From assembly GCF_032586175.1 (NCBI RefSeq), contig NZ_JAWHTE010000003.1, positions 1 through 64,000 on the forward strand: DNA of 64,000 nt. Reading direction: 5' to 3'. Position 1 is the stretch's first letter. Every line of letters begins with the position of its first letter. The notes under the pieces are model-generated. The model was not told the origin of the DNA and made no database searches. It saw nothing but the letters and a program-made list of their open reading frames with translations. The translations under genes and the position numbers were made by a program. Below, one piece after another: positions 44,315-53,117 of the stretch. This stretch comes from Ovoidimarina sediminis. GTDB taxonomy: Bacteria; Pseudomonadota; Alphaproteobacteria; Rhodobacterales; Rhodobacteraceae.

Positions 44315-45563
44315 TCTCAGCCGCTCCTTCCGAATTGATATACCAGGTCTGGATCCCGTTATTGTGGTAGACCGAATTTTCCCCGCGCATCTCGCGCAGC
44401 TGGTCCTTCGTCGGCTGAACGTATCCCGTCTCGTCCATCGCGCGGGACTGAAGCAGCATTTCCGACCCGTCCCACTCGATATCGAGGTAGAACCGCGTCA
44501 GCGCCTTCGCATCGCCCTGCCGGCCAAGCCGCGCGGTCTGCCAGGTGACGCCGCCATCGGTCGTCACGTCGACCCGCGTGATCCGCCCGTGGCCCGACCA
44601 GGCGAGGCCCGAAATCACCAGGGGCCCCGGCCCGTGGGTGATCGGCGATTGCGGGCTGGGCGAGGTGATGACCGATTTGGCATCCATCACCCATGTCCAT
44701 TTCCGCGCCGATCCGTCTTCCATGACATCGGTGTATTTCGAGGTTTCCTCGCGGCTTTCCACCGCGGCATCCAGCACCTCGACACGGCGTAGCCACTTGA
44801 CCCAAAGGTTGCCTTCCCAGCCCGGCACCACCAGGCGCACCGGGTACCCGTGCTCCTTGCGAAGCGCCTCCCCATTGGCCTTGAACGCCACCAGCACGTC
44901 GTCCAGCGCCTTTTCCATCGGGATCGACCGGCCGTTCGACGAGGCATCCGCCCCTTCGACATAAACCCACTTGCCCGCCAGATCGCCCGCCGCATCGAGG
45001 CCCGCTTCCTTCAGAAGCGTCCTCAACGGCACGCCGGTATATTCCATGTTGTGAATCATGCCATGGGTGAACTGCGCGCCATTCAGCTGCGCGCCCGCCC
45101 ATTCCATGCCGGTGTTCGCGGCGCATTCGCAGAAATAGACATGCGTCTCGCGCGGGAAGCGTTCCAGATCGGCATAGGTGAACACCAGGGGCGTATCCAC
45201 AAGCCCGTTGATCATCAGCCGGTAATCTTCCTTCCGAAGCGAGATCGCCCCCGAATGGTGCCGCTCGAAGGCACAGCCCTGCGGCGTGATCGTCCCGTCC
45301 AGCGCATGGATCGGCGTGAAGTTGATCGACGAGATCGGCCCCGCCGTCAGCCACTCGACGTTCCGCCGGATCACGTCGCTTTCATATTCGATCGGCAGGC
45401 CATAGGGCACTTCGTCGACACCCGCTCCGGTGTACATCGCCCAGTCCTGCACTTCGGTGATCAGGGGATCGGGCTCCGCCGCACTGGCGCTCCCGGCCGC
45501 AAGCCCGGCGGTCATCGCCGCCCCACCCTTCAGTATACCCCGGCGTGTCGTCTTGCCGTTCAT
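44298..45563 (-). CDS. soxC: Sulfane dehydrogenase molybdenum subunit SoxC
   Basis: A 421-residue molybdopterin enzyme of the sulfite oxidase fold with a signal (KTTRRGILKGGAAM, twin-arginine type). The Mo-ligand Cys lies in HVYFCECAANTGMEW. Presence of SoxCD means that thiosulfate should be oxidised fully to sulfate without sulfur globules, as known in Paracoccus. Confidence 0.94.
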   Translation of the reverse strand: MNGKTTRRGILKGGAAMTAGLAAGSASAAEPDPLITEVQDWAMYTGAGVDEVPYGLPIEYESDVIRRNVEWLTAGPISSINFTPIHALDGTITPQGCAFERHHSGAISLRKEDYRLMINGLVDTPLVFTYADLERFPRETHVYFCECAANTGMEWAGAQLNGAQFTHGMIHNMEYTGVPLRTLLKEAGLDAAGDLAGKWVYVEGADASSNGRSIPMEKALDDVLVAFKANGEALRKEHGYPVRLVVPGWEGNLWVKWLRRVEVLDAAVESREETSKYTDVMEDGSARKWTWVMDAKSVITSPSPQSPITHGPGPLVISGLAWSGHGRITRVDVTTDGGVTWQTARLGRQGDAKALTRFYLDIEWDGSEMLLQSRAMDETGYVQPTKDQLREMRGENSVYHNNGIQTWYINSEGAAENVEIS

Positions 45564-45600
45564 GCTGAAACCTCTTTCTGTCCAGTCCGTTTCGCGCGCC

Positions 45601-47298
45601 TCACATCACCACCTCGACCGAGGTGTTGGGCGTCACCGTCACCGTGCCCTGTTTGCGGATATGGGCCTCCACCACATCCCAGATCGGCGGGCCTTCGGTG
45701 CCTTCGTTGACGCTCGCCCACCCGGTCACGACATAGCTCCGGCCCGGGTCGATCGCCTCGCCCGTCGCCAGAAGCGTCATGTTGCTGATCCGCTCGCCCT
45801 GGGGTTTGTTCACATCGATCCGGTAGCCAAGGCCGCCGGTGCGCACCATGTCGCCCCCCTGCTGAAGATAGGGATCGGGGTTGAAGATGTTGTCGGCCAC
45901 GTCCTCCAGCACGATCTTCAGGAATTCGCCCGTCATTTTTGTGCGATAGGCTTCCGGGTAGGTCATCGAGGTGACGTTCCAGATGTCTTCCCTCGTGATC
46001 TCCTGCCCCGGCACCATCGACGGCCCCCAGCGCACGCCGGGCGACAGCGCGATCTCGGCATCACGCTCCGACAGAAGCGCCTCGCAGATCAGGTCGTCCC
46101 AGGTGCCGTTAAAGTTGCCCCGGCGGTAAAGCGTGCCGTCGGTCTGCCCGATGACTTCCGACAGCGTGTCGATATGGGGCGCGCGTTCGGCATCGATGAT
46201 CGCCGTCATCTCCGGATCGGGCGTGATCACGTCCGAAAAGATCGGGATCAGCTTGTGCTTGTATCCCATCATCTTCCCGTCCCGCACGTCCAGGTCGATC
46301 CGGCTCACGAATTTCCCGTTCGATCCCGAAGGCACGATCACCGTCTGCCCCACGAGCACCGGTTCGGGCAGCGCGTCATGGGTATGCCCCGACAGGATCA
46401 CATCGATCCCCGGCACGATCCCGGCCATCTTCTTGTCGGTGTCGAACCCGTTATGCGACAGCACGACAACGCAATCGGCGCCTTGCGAGCGCACTTCGTC
46501 CACCATCGCGGCCATGTTCTCGTCGCGGATGCCGAAGGTGAATTCGGGGAACATCCAGCGCGGGTTCGCGATCGGCATATAGGGGAAGGCCTGGCCGATC
46601 ACCGCGATCTTCGCCCCGCCCCGCTCGAAGAACGTATAGGGCGGGAAGAGGTCGAGCATCGGCTCATCCCATTCCGCGTCGAAGATGTTCTGGCCAAGCG
46701 CCGCGAAGGGCAGGCCCTCCACAAGCTCCGTCACCCGGTCGGTGCCCAGCGTGAACTCCCAGTGGAAGGTCATCGCGTCCGGCCGAAGCGCGTTCATCAC
46801 GTTGACCATGTCCTGCCCTTCGGTGTGATAGCAGGTGTAGGATCCGTGCCATGTGTCGCCGCCATCCAGCAGAAGCGCATCGGGCCGGTCGGCCCGGATC
46901 GCCTTGATCACCGTCGACACGCGATCGAGCCCGCCGACCCGGCCATACATATCCGCCAGCGCCGCGAAATCGCCCGACGACAGCGCGTAATGCGACGGCG
47001 AACCGTCGTCGATCCCGTAGAAGCGCCGGAAATCCGCCCCCGTCAGGTGCGGCACCGCGCCGGCATTCGCGCCCACGCCCAGGTTCACCGAGGGTTCGCG
47101 GAAGTAGATCGGCTTCAGCTGCGCGTGGATGTCCGTGATGTGGATCAGCGAGACATTCCCGAACGTGTCGAACTGAAGAAGCTGGTCCTGGGTCAGCGCC
47201 TGCTGCGCGGCCAGCCGCGCCCAGTTGCCGAAGCCAGAGCCCCCGACGATGGCCGAGGCCGCCATACCGACCTGAAGGAAATCGCGGCGCGAGATCAT
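45601..47298 (-). CDS. soxB: Thiosulfohydrolase SoxB
   Basis: A 565-residue periplasmic enzyme of the 5'-nucleotidase fold that releases sulfate from the thiosulfonate on SoxY. A twin-arginine signal (MISRRDFLQVG) is present. Metal-site motifs are LIHITDIHAQ, LLDGGDTWHGS, LSHNGFD and LSGHTHDAL; the long C-terminal domain carries the substrate pocket. It is a reliable marker of the Sox pathway. Confidence 0.96.
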   Translation of the reverse strand: MISRRDFLQVGMAASAIVGGSGFGNWARLAAQQALTQDQLLQFDTFGNVSLIHITDIHAQLKPIYFREPSVNLGVGANAGAVPHLTGADFRRFYGIDDGSPSHYALSSGDFAALADMYGRVGGLDRVSTVIKAIRADRPDALLLDGGDTWHGSYTCYHTEGQDMVNVMNALRPDAMTFHWEFTLGTDRVTELVEGLPFAALGQNIFDAEWDEPMLDLFPPYTFFERGGAKIAVIGQAFPYMPIANPRWMFPEFTFGIRDENMAAMVDEVRSQGADCVVVLSHNGFDTDKKMAGIVPGIDVILSGHTHDALPEPVLVGQTVIVPSGSNGKFVSRIDLDVRDGKMMGYKHKLIPIFSDVITPDPEMTAIIDAERAPHIDTLSEVIGQTDGTLYRRGNFNGTWDDLICEALLSERDAEIALSPGVRWGPSMVPGQEITREDIWNVTSMTYPEAYRTKMTGEFLKIVLEDVADNIFNPDPYLQQGGDMVRTGGLGYRIDVNKPQGERISNMTLLATGEAIDPGRSYVVTGWASVNEGTEGPPIWDVVEAHIRKQGTVTVTPNTSVEVVM

Positions 47299-47389
47299 GG
47301 GGTCAACTCCATATCAAATTCGCATTTATGAATGCGATGAAAGTGAAAACGCCCGCGCCCCCGGAAAACGGGGGGCGCGGGCGCTCAGG

Positions 47390-48244
47390 TTACTGGCGGA
47401 CGGCCGGCGTTTCGACCGAAAGCCCGTTGCCCCGCGAGGCGACGTAAAGCTCGAGCGCCCGGAACTCATCCGAACCTTCCGCGAAGGTCTCGGCCATCGT
47501 ATCGCGAATACAGCCGCGGAAACGGTTGTGCTTCGAGATCAGCTTGGCCTGCTTCAGACGATAGGTCGGGAAGCCGTTGATCTGGCCCTGGCTCAGGTGG
47601 TCGGCCCGGATCATGTTGCCCCAGTTGTCCTCGTGGCAGTTCGCGCAGGAGAGTTCGAGTTGCCCGTAGCGGGTGTAGTACATCTCCTTGCCCTGCTCCC
47701 AGTAGGGCGCAGCCTCGCCATCGATCGCGACATCCATGGGCATCCCGCGGGATTGCAGCCCGATCAGCGCCACCATGGCCTGCATCTCGTCGCCCGACCA
47801 CTTCAACGGCTCCGCGCCCATCTTCTCGGCGCGGTGGCTGTTGATCAGGTCTTCCATCGTCGTCAGCTTGCCGTTGATCACCTTCGGCATGCTCGCGGTC
47901 AGGCCCTTGAACTCCTCGGGCCCCTCGTGACAGGACGCGCAGGATTTCCCCTCGCTCCCGTCAGCGGTGTTGAACGCATCCATCGCCTGATCGACGAACA
48001 GCATCGACGGGTTGTCGAAGTCATCCATCTGCAATGCCTGCGTCTCGTCGGTGCGGAACCGCCAGCCCGAATATATCGTGCCGCCAAGCGCCCCGTCGAG
48101 ATGCGCCGGTGCCGCGACTTCCGTCGCGATTTCGGTCTCGTCGTTCACGACAAGCGAATCGTCATCCGGCTGGGCATGGGCCGCACCCGAAAGCGCGAAG
48201 CCAAGCACAGTGGCGGAAAGGACCCCTCCCGTTAGTCTTCTCAT
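47390..48244 (-). CDS. soxA: Diheme cytochrome SoxA
   Basis: A 284-residue periplasmic protein with a signal peptide (about residues 1-24). Two heme sites are present, CASCH and CANCH, and the catalytic Cys that becomes a persulfide lies in RGCIRDTM. With SoxX it attaches thiosulfate to SoxY. Two intact heme sites mark the diheme SoxA class. Confidence 0.94.
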   Translation of the reverse strand: MRRLTGGVLSATVLGFALSGAAHAQPDDDSLVVNDETEIATEVAAPAHLDGALGGTIYSGWRFRTDETQALQMDDFDNPSMLFVDQAMDAFNTADGSEGKSCASCHEGPEEFKGLTASMPKVINGKLTTMEDLINSHRAEKMGAEPLKWSGDEMQAMVALIGLQSRGMPMDVAIDGEAAPYWEQGKEMYYTRYGQLELSCANCHEDNWGNMIRADHLSQGQINGFPTYRLKQAKLISKHNRFRGCIRDTMAETFAEGSDEFRALELYVASRGNGLSVETPAVRQ

Positions 48245-48268
48245 GGTTTTCCTCCCGTTCCGCCGGTC

Positions 48269-48598
48269 TCAGCTGACCTCGACGCTCTTGGTCTCGGTGT
48301 AGACATCGCCCGTGTCGTCGTACCAGGTGAAGGTGAAGTCACCCGATTCCGGCACCACGGCCTCGAACTCGAAATAAGGGTTGGTCGAGATCGCGGGCGC
48401 CAGCACCACGTCGATCACGGTCTGCCCGTTGAACTCGGCGGTGAAGCGGTTGATGATCGACCGCGGGATGACGTTCCCGTCCGAATCCTTCCGCTGGCCC
48501 GATTCCATCTGGTGGCTGATCAGCGTCTTGATGGTGATCGCCTCGCCGGCGCTGGCGGACGAAGGAACTTTAACGCGGGGTTTGACTTTGTTTGCCAT
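48269..48598 (-). CDS. soxZ: Sulfur carrier complex protein SoxZ
   Basis: A 109-residue protein (MANKVKPRVKVPSSA) with the immunoglobulin-like beta fold of SoxZ and the core FTAEFNGQTVID. It has no signal peptide and is exported with SoxY as a heterodimer. It follows soxY by 18 bases. Confidence 0.95.
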   Translation of the reverse strand: MANKVKPRVKVPSSASAGEAITIKTLISHQMESGQRKDSDGNVIPRSIINRFTAEFNGQTVIDVVLAPAISTNPYFEFEAVVPESGDFTFTWYDDTGDVYTETKSVEVS

Positions 48599-48616
48599 GT
48601 CGCCCTCTCCTTTCGC

Positions 48617-49039
48617 TCAGCCGCCGCAGCCGCCGATGGTGACTTTCACAGGCACGCTGGCCTGCATGAAACTGCCGTCCGCCATTTTCGCCACGGCGAC
48701 GACGTTCTGCGACCCGGCAAGCCGGATCCGCGTCGACGCGGTCTGCGAGGCCGACAGCGGGCCGAACCGGAAGGTCGCGACACCCGGAAGCGGGTTGCCG
48801 TCGGCATAAAGCCGCACTTCAACCGCGCCCGGCGCGCTGACCGAGATCGGAACGGTGTTGCCGTTCTCCGCGATTTCCGGCGCATCGATCGTGATGCCGC
48901 CTTCACCCACGGCCGCGCCGCCGGTGAAATCCGCGATCGCACCCACCTCTTCGACCGCCGCGAAAGCGCGGATCGGCAGAAGGGCGGCGGCCGCGGCGCT
49001 CGCCCCGAGGGCCATCAGTTTACGTCTTGTAAATGTCAT
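48617..49039 (-). CDS. soxY: Sulfur carrier protein SoxY
   Basis: A 140-residue protein with a twin-arginine-type signal (TFTRRKLMALGASA) and the C-terminal swinging arm GGCGG whose Cys carries the sulfur intermediate. This tail is diagnostic. It is the hub to which SoxXA, SoxB and SoxCD dock in turn. Confidence 0.96.
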   Translation of the reverse strand: MTFTRRKLMALGASAAAAALLPIRAFAAVEEVGAIADFTGGAAVGEGGITIDAPEIAENGNTVPISVSAPGAVEVRLYADGNPLPGVATFRFGPLSASQTASTRIRLAGSQNVVAVAKMADGSFMQASVPVKVTIGGCGG

Positions 49040-49052
49040 TGGTTCCTCCTGC

Positions 49053-49526
49053 TCAGTTTTCCTTGAGCGTCATCAGATAGGCCACCACATCCTCGACCTG
49101 CTGCGCGGTCAGAAGCGGCTGTACTTCCCCTTCCGCGGCCTTGCCGGTGAAGCCATTGCCGGGGCGGGTATAGCCTTCGGTGCGGTAGAACGAGGGCATC
49201 ATCGAGCCTTCGAACATCACCTTCGCATTCGCGACGATGCCGCGAAGCTCGGCCTCGCTCCAGCGATCGGCCACACCATCCAGCGGGGGGCCGATCTCGC
49301 CATGAAACGGCAGGTGCGATAGCGCACTGACCGCATGGCAGGCGATACAGTTGCCCGACCCCTTGTTCATGATCGTTTCGCCGTCGGCAGGATTGCCTGG
49401 CGCACCGCTCAGCGACGTTGCGACGGCGCCGTCCTCGAAGACGACCTCCGTCGGCTTGATCTCCCCGGCACTGACGGCCGGGGCGGTTAGGGCAACGAGG
49501 GTTGCCACGACGACCGGATATTTCAT
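49053..49526 (-). CDS. soxX: Monoheme cytochrome SoxX
   Basis: A 157-residue periplasmic cytochrome c with a signal peptide (about residues 1-20) and one heme site CIACHAVS; a distal Met ligand is likely in EGSMMPSFY. It pairs with SoxA. It is the first gene after the operator at 49589 and begins the XYZABCDEF transcript. Confidence 0.94.
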   Translation of the reverse strand: MKYPVVVATLVALTAPAVSAGEIKPTEVVFEDGAVATSLSGAPGNPADGETIMNKGSGNCIACHAVSALSHLPFHGEIGPPLDGVADRWSEAELRGIVANAKVMFEGSMMPSFYRTEGYTRPGNGFTGKAAEGEVQPLLTAQQVEDVVAYLMTLKEN

Positions 49527-49588
49527 GAGTCCTCCCTTGGCCGTTTTTCAGTAGACTATGGCACACATTCCGGATCACGCAACAACAA

Positions 49589-49604
49589 ATTCAATTAAAT
49601 GAAT
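49589..49604. promoter_or_regulatory. SoxR operator upstream of soxX (ATTC-N8-GAAT)
   Basis: ATTC-AATTAAAT-GAAT in an AT-rich gap in an otherwise GC-rich cluster. The form ATTC-N8-GAAT is the known site type of the BigR/SqrR persulfide-sensing repressors, to which SoxR is related. It lies 63 bases before the soxX start. Confidence 0.7.
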
Positions 49605-49627
49605 TATTGCTCCTCATGGTTGCGCGC

Positions 49628-50206
49628 TCAGTCGGTCGATCTATCGTTGCGTTCCTGCACGCGGCGCGCGTGGTAGCGCTGGAAATCCTCATCTCCGTCA
49701 AGAAGATAGCGCTTTTCCGCGACCCAGGTCATCAGGTCGATGGTGGTGCCCTTGGCAAAGGCGCCCGGCATCATCGCCACCGCCGCCTGCGCCGCGGACT
49801 GCCCTTCCTCCACATCTTCGGCGATGTACATGAGAGTCGGCGTGAACATGACACCCCACTTCCGGATCATGTCCTTCTCGGGCATCACCTCGCCGTCGAA
49901 ATCGGTCACCTCGATATCGCCATGCAGGTTCAGCTGCACCACGAAGAACGTGTCCTGAAGCATCGCGGTCACATCGGGGTCGGGGTAAACCTCCTTGTGC
50001 ATCTTCGCGCAATAGCTGCACCCGCGCTGCTCCACCATCAGCAGAAGCCGCTTGCCCTCGGCCTGCGCCTCCTCAAGGTCTTCCGACAGATCCTTGAACG
50101 TCTCCCGCATCCAGGGCGCCTTGTGCAGCCCGTCATCCCCCAGTTCCGCCGCCTGCACCCCGCCCGCCAGCAGAATCGCCGTCACCACCATCAGAAATCG
50201 TTTCAT
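49628..50206 (-). CDS. soxW: Periplasmic thioredoxin-like protein SoxW
   Basis: A 192-residue protein with a signal peptide and a thioredoxin CxxC motif, RGCSYCAKMH. The later cis-Pro region FTPTLMY is intact. It receives reductant from SoxV and is thought to keep SoxY or related cysteines reduced. Confidence 0.9.
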   Translation of the reverse strand: MKRFLMVVTAILLAGGVQAAELGDDGLHKAPWMRETFKDLSEDLEEAQAEGKRLLLMVEQRGCSYCAKMHKEVYPDPDVTAMLQDTFFVVQLNLHGDIEVTDFDGEVMPEKDMIRKWGVMFTPTLMYIAEDVEEGQSAAQAAVAMMPGAFAKGTTIDLMTWVAEKRYLLDGDEDFQRYHARRVQERNDRSTD

Positions 50207-50218
50207 TCTCTCCTCCTC

Positions 50219-50959
50219 TCACCCAACGGCGCTGAAGACCGGAAAGGTCTCCAGAAGCCAGAAAGCAATGTAATTGATCGTATTCGTCGCGATCAGGATG
50301 CCGAAGACGATCAGCAGAACGCCCATCGCCTTCTCCACCGTACCAAGGTGCTTCCGAAATCGCTTCATCCAGGCCATGAACGGCCCGATGAACAGCGCCG
50401 CCAGGATGAACGGCGCCGTCATCCCCACCCCGTAGGTGAACAGAAGCGCCGCCCCCTGGCCCGCGCTGCCCTGCGCGCCGGCCATGAAGAGAATCGCCGC
50501 CAGCACCGGCCCCACGCAGGGCGTCCAGCCAAAGGCGAAGGCCAGCCCGATCACATAGGCGCCCAGCAGCCCGGCATTCGACGTATCCCCCGCCTCCGAC
50601 CGGAACTGGCGATAGAGGATACCGATCTTGATCACGCCAAGGAAATGCAGGCCCATCGCGATGATGATCGCCGCCGCGATCCAGCGCAGCACGTCGAACC
50701 ATTCGCGCACCATCTGCCCGAAGATCGTCGCGGTCGCCCCAAGGCCCATGAAAACGGTGATGACGCCCAGCGCGAACAGCGTCGCGGCCAGGACGGCGCG
50801 CGCCCGCACGGCCCCCGTGACGGCACCGCCCGCCGTCACCTGGTTCATGCCCACGCCGCCAAGATAGCTCAGGTAGAACGGCACCATCGGCAGGATGCAG
50901 GGCGACAGGAACGACAAGAGGCCGGCGACGAAGGCGCCGAAAAAAGTCACGTCAAACAT
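50219..50959 (-). CDS. soxV: CcdA-like membrane thiol transporter SoxV
   Basis: A 246-residue protein with six to seven hydrophobic segments. The two CcdA Cys motifs appear in LSPCILPMVPFYL and GWTPCVGPVLA. It moves electrons from cytosolic thioredoxin to periplasmic SoxW. It is divergent from soxS across the SoxR operator. Confidence 0.92.
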   Translation of the reverse strand: MFDVTFFGAFVAGLLSFLSPCILPMVPFYLSYLGGVGMNQVTAGGAVTGAVRARAVLAATLFALGVITVFMGLGATATIFGQMVREWFDVLRWIAAAIIIAMGLHFLGVIKIGILYRQFRSEAGDTSNAGLLGAYVIGLAFAFGWTPCVGPVLAAILFMAGAQGSAGQGAALLFTYGVGMTAPFILAALFIGPFMAWMKRFRKHLGTVEKAMGVLLIVFGILIATNTINYIAFWLLETFPVFSAVG

Positions 50960-50984
50960 TGACGAATGCCCACATCGCTGAAAT

Positions 50985-51000
50985 ATTCAATTATTAGATT
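50985..51000. promoter_or_regulatory. SoxR operator between soxV and soxS (ATTC-N8-GATT)
   Basis: ATTC-AATTATTA-GATT, one base from the perfect ATTC-N8-GAAT form, in an AT-rich 78-base divergent gap. In Paracoccus SoxR also binds between soxS and soxV. Confidence 0.65.
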
Positions 51001-51037
51001 ATGTTTCGCGGTATGGTCCGTCAATCAGGATAAGGTC

Positions 51038-51409
51038 GTGAAAACACTTTTGACGCTTCTCGTCGCCGGGCTTCTGAGCCTGCCCCTCGCCGCCTCGGCC
51101 GAGGTCAGGCTTCTGATGGCCGAGGAACATGGCTGCACCTGGTGCGCGCGCTGGAACGCCGAGATCGCCCATATCTATCCAAAGACGCCCGAAGGCCGGG
51201 CCGCACCGCTCGAACGCTTCGATCTGCACAGCGAGACGCCGGAAGGGGTCACCCTCGCCTCCCGCGTCCGGTTCACCCCCACATTCATCCTCGTGCGCGA
51301 CGGCGCGGAACTCGGGCGCATCGAAGGCTACCCGGGCGAGGATTTCTTCTGGTGGCTTCTGACGAAGCTGCTGGACGACGCGGAAATTCCACTGGACACG
51401 ACAGGGTGA
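51038..51409 (+). CDS. soxS: Thioredoxin-fold protein SoxS
   Basis: A 123-residue periplasmic protein with a signal peptide and the motif EHGCTWCARW. The GTG at 51038, after AGGATAAGG, gives a clean signal start (MKTLLTLLVAGLL in effect). SoxS reactivates SoxYZ in Paracoccus. The soxR gene follows after five bases. Confidence 0.88.
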   Translation: MKTLLTLLVAGLLSLPLAASAEVRLLMAEEHGCTWCARWNAEIAHIYPKTPEGRAAPLERFDLHSETPEGVTLASRVRFTPTFILVRDGAELGRIEGYPGEDFFWWLLTKLLDDAEIPLDTTG

Positions 51410-51414
51410 ACCCA

Positions 51415-51789
51415 ATGTCTCTCGACGCCAACGCAAACCCCGACCAGCCGTCACGCCTTCCGGTGTTCGACGAAAACATGTGCCGCGAGGACATGGAAAG
51501 GATGGTCCGGAACGCCCAGCGCGCGTCGAACTTCCTCAAGGCGATCAGCCACGAGGGGCGTCTGATGATCCTCTGCCACCTCGCCTCGGGCGAAAAATCG
51601 GTGACCGAGCTTGAAGATCTGCTCTCCGCCCGCCAGGCGGCGGTCTCGCAGCAGCTCACGCGCCTCCGCCTCGAAGGGCTCGTGACCCCGCGACGCGACG
51701 GCAAGGCGATCTACTACAGTTTGACAGACGACCGTCCGCGACAGATCATGGAAGTCGTCTACGATCTGTTCTGCCGGTCGGAAGACTGA
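51415..51789 (+). CDS. soxR: ArsR-family repressor SoxR
   Basis: A 124-residue winged-helix regulator. The HTH region contains SGEKSVTELEDLLSARQAAVSQQL. Cys residues occur in ENMCRED, LMILCHLAS and YDLFCRSED; the last two match the persulfide-sensing pair of SqrR/BigR. Oxidised sulfur should release it from the ATTC-N8-GAAT sites. This is the plasmid-unrelated sox SoxR, not the MerR-type oxidative stress SoxR of enterics. Confidence 0.9.
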   Translation: MSLDANANPDQPSRLPVFDENMCREDMERMVRNAQRASNFLKAISHEGRLMILCHLASGEKSVTELEDLLSARQAAVSQQLTRLRLEGLVTPRRDGKAIYYSLTDDRPRQIMEVVYDLFCRSED

Positions 51790-51832
51790 CACCCGGGGGC
51801 AACGAATCCTCCGGCCCGTGTGGGAGGGGAAC

Positions 51833-52885
51833 ATGCTTGAGCTGCTGGGCGAGGCGAATGCCGCCGCGCTGGTCGGGCTCGTTGGGGGGATCGCGCTGGG
51901 CCTCGCGGCGCGGATAGGGCGATTCTGCACCCTCGGCGCGATCGAAGACGTTCTGTATTCATCGGACAACCGGCGCATGCGGATGTGGGGGATCGCCGTC
52001 GGCGTGGCGGTGATCGGCGCGCATCTGGCGATGGCGCAGGGCCTCCTCGACGGGGCCGAAACCGCCTATCTCGATCAGGTCTGGAACCCGCTTGCCACCG
52101 TCCTGGGCGGCCTCGCCTTCGGCTACGGCATGGCGCTGTCGGGCAATTGCGGCTACGGCGCGCTGGCGCGGCTCGGCGGGGGCGATATGCGCTCTCTCGT
52201 GATCGTCATGGTGATGGGGCTTTCGGCCTACGTGGTGATGTCGGGGCCGCTCGCCTATGCGCGCGTCTTCCTCTTTCCGGTCGAGATGATGCCCGAAACC
52301 CCGCAGGGCTTCAGCCAGCTCGCGACCTCCGCCGGGCTCTCGCCCACCCTCACGGGGCTTCTGATCGGCGGCGCCCTCGTCGTCGTCGCCATGGCGGGCG
52401 GCGGCATGCTCAGATCCCCGGGCCATGTCTTCTGGGGCACCGTCGTCGGCCTCGCCGTCGTATCGGGCTGGATCGGCACCGCCTGGATCGCCCAGACGGG
52501 CTTCGGCAACGAACCCATCGAAACCCACCGCTTCGCCACGCCCATCGGCGACACGATCTTCTGGAGCATGACGGCCAGCGGCAATGCGCTCTCCTTCAGC
52601 GTGGGCTCGGTGCTGGGCGTGGTGATCGGCGCCGTCCTCGGCAGCTATTCCAAGGGCCATTTCCGCTGGGAGGCCTGCGAAGACCCGCGCGAGCTTCGCC
52701 GCCAGATCTTCGGCGCGGTGCTGATGGGCGGCGGCGCCGTCCTCGCCGTGGGCTGCAGCATCGGCCAGGGCATCGCGGCCTTCTCCGTCCTCGCCTACAG
52801 CGCCCCCGTCGCCTTCGCCGCGATCTTCGCCGGCGCGGCGCTCGGGCTTCGCCAGCTCATCACCGGCTTCAGCCCGGCCGAATAG
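51833..52885 (+). CDS. YeeE/YedE family transporter (SoxT-like)
   Basis: A 350-residue membrane protein with about nine hydrophobic segments and Cys motifs RFCTLGAIED, SGNCGYGAL and VGCSIGQGI. It follows soxR by 43 bases with a GGGAGGGG site and is likely cotranscribed with soxSR. Such SoxT proteins are proposed sulfur-compound carriers of sox clusters. Its sequence is distant from the two paralogues at 38381 and 39403. Confidence 0.85.
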   Translation: MLELLGEANAAALVGLVGGIALGLAARIGRFCTLGAIEDVLYSSDNRRMRMWGIAVGVAVIGAHLAMAQGLLDGAETAYLDQVWNPLATVLGGLAFGYGMALSGNCGYGALARLGGGDMRSLVIVMVMGLSAYVVMSGPLAYARVFLFPVEMMPETPQGFSQLATSAGLSPTLTGLLIGGALVVVAMAGGGMLRSPGHVFWGTVVGLAVVSGWIGTAWIAQTGFGNEPIETHRFATPIGDTIFWSMTASGNALSFSVGSVLGVVIGAVLGSYSKGHFRWEACEDPRELRRQIFGAVLMGGGAVLAVGCSIGQGIAAFSVLAYSAPVAFAAIFAGAALGLRQLITGFSPAE

Positions 52886-52902
52886 GCGGCGAACGGATCG
52901 GC

Positions 52903-52978
52903 TGGCGGCCCCGATAGGATTCGAACCTATGACCCACCGCTTAGGAGGCGGTTGCTCTATCCCCTGAGCTACGGGGCC
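52903..52978 (-). tRNA. tRNA-Arg (anticodon CCT)
   Basis: The minus strand folds into a full cloverleaf: acceptor GGCCCCG/CGGGGCC, D arm with AGCTCAGGGGATAGAGC, anticodon stem ACCGC/GCGGT with loop CTCCTAA, T arm with GGTTCGAATCC, discriminator G and an encoded CCA. The anticodon CCT reads AGG, a rare codon in this GC-rich genome. Confidence 0.95.
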
Positions 52979-53080
52979 CAGCCACGCTCTTGTTGCCCGT
53001 CCGCGCGCGCCGGTTCAAGGGGGCACGGCGAGGGCGATGGTCTCTTGCAAGAACTGGTGCCGCCGTGCATTGATGGGGGC

Positions 53081-53092
53081 GTTAGCGTTAAC
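53081..53092. promoter_or_regulatory. Candidate LacI-type operator
   Basis: GTTAGCGTTAAC, an imperfect palindrome centred on CG (GTTA-n-CG-n-TAAC), lies 26 bases before the LacI-family gene. The CG-centred form is classic for this regulator family and suggests self-control. Confidence 0.5.
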
Positions 53093-53117
53093 GAGACTGC
53101 ACGCCCGGGGCCCTCCC

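Noticed and set aside
45430..47331. A 633-residue plus-strand open frame
   Set aside because: Antisense to soxB; composition is His/Arg-rich and without motifs.
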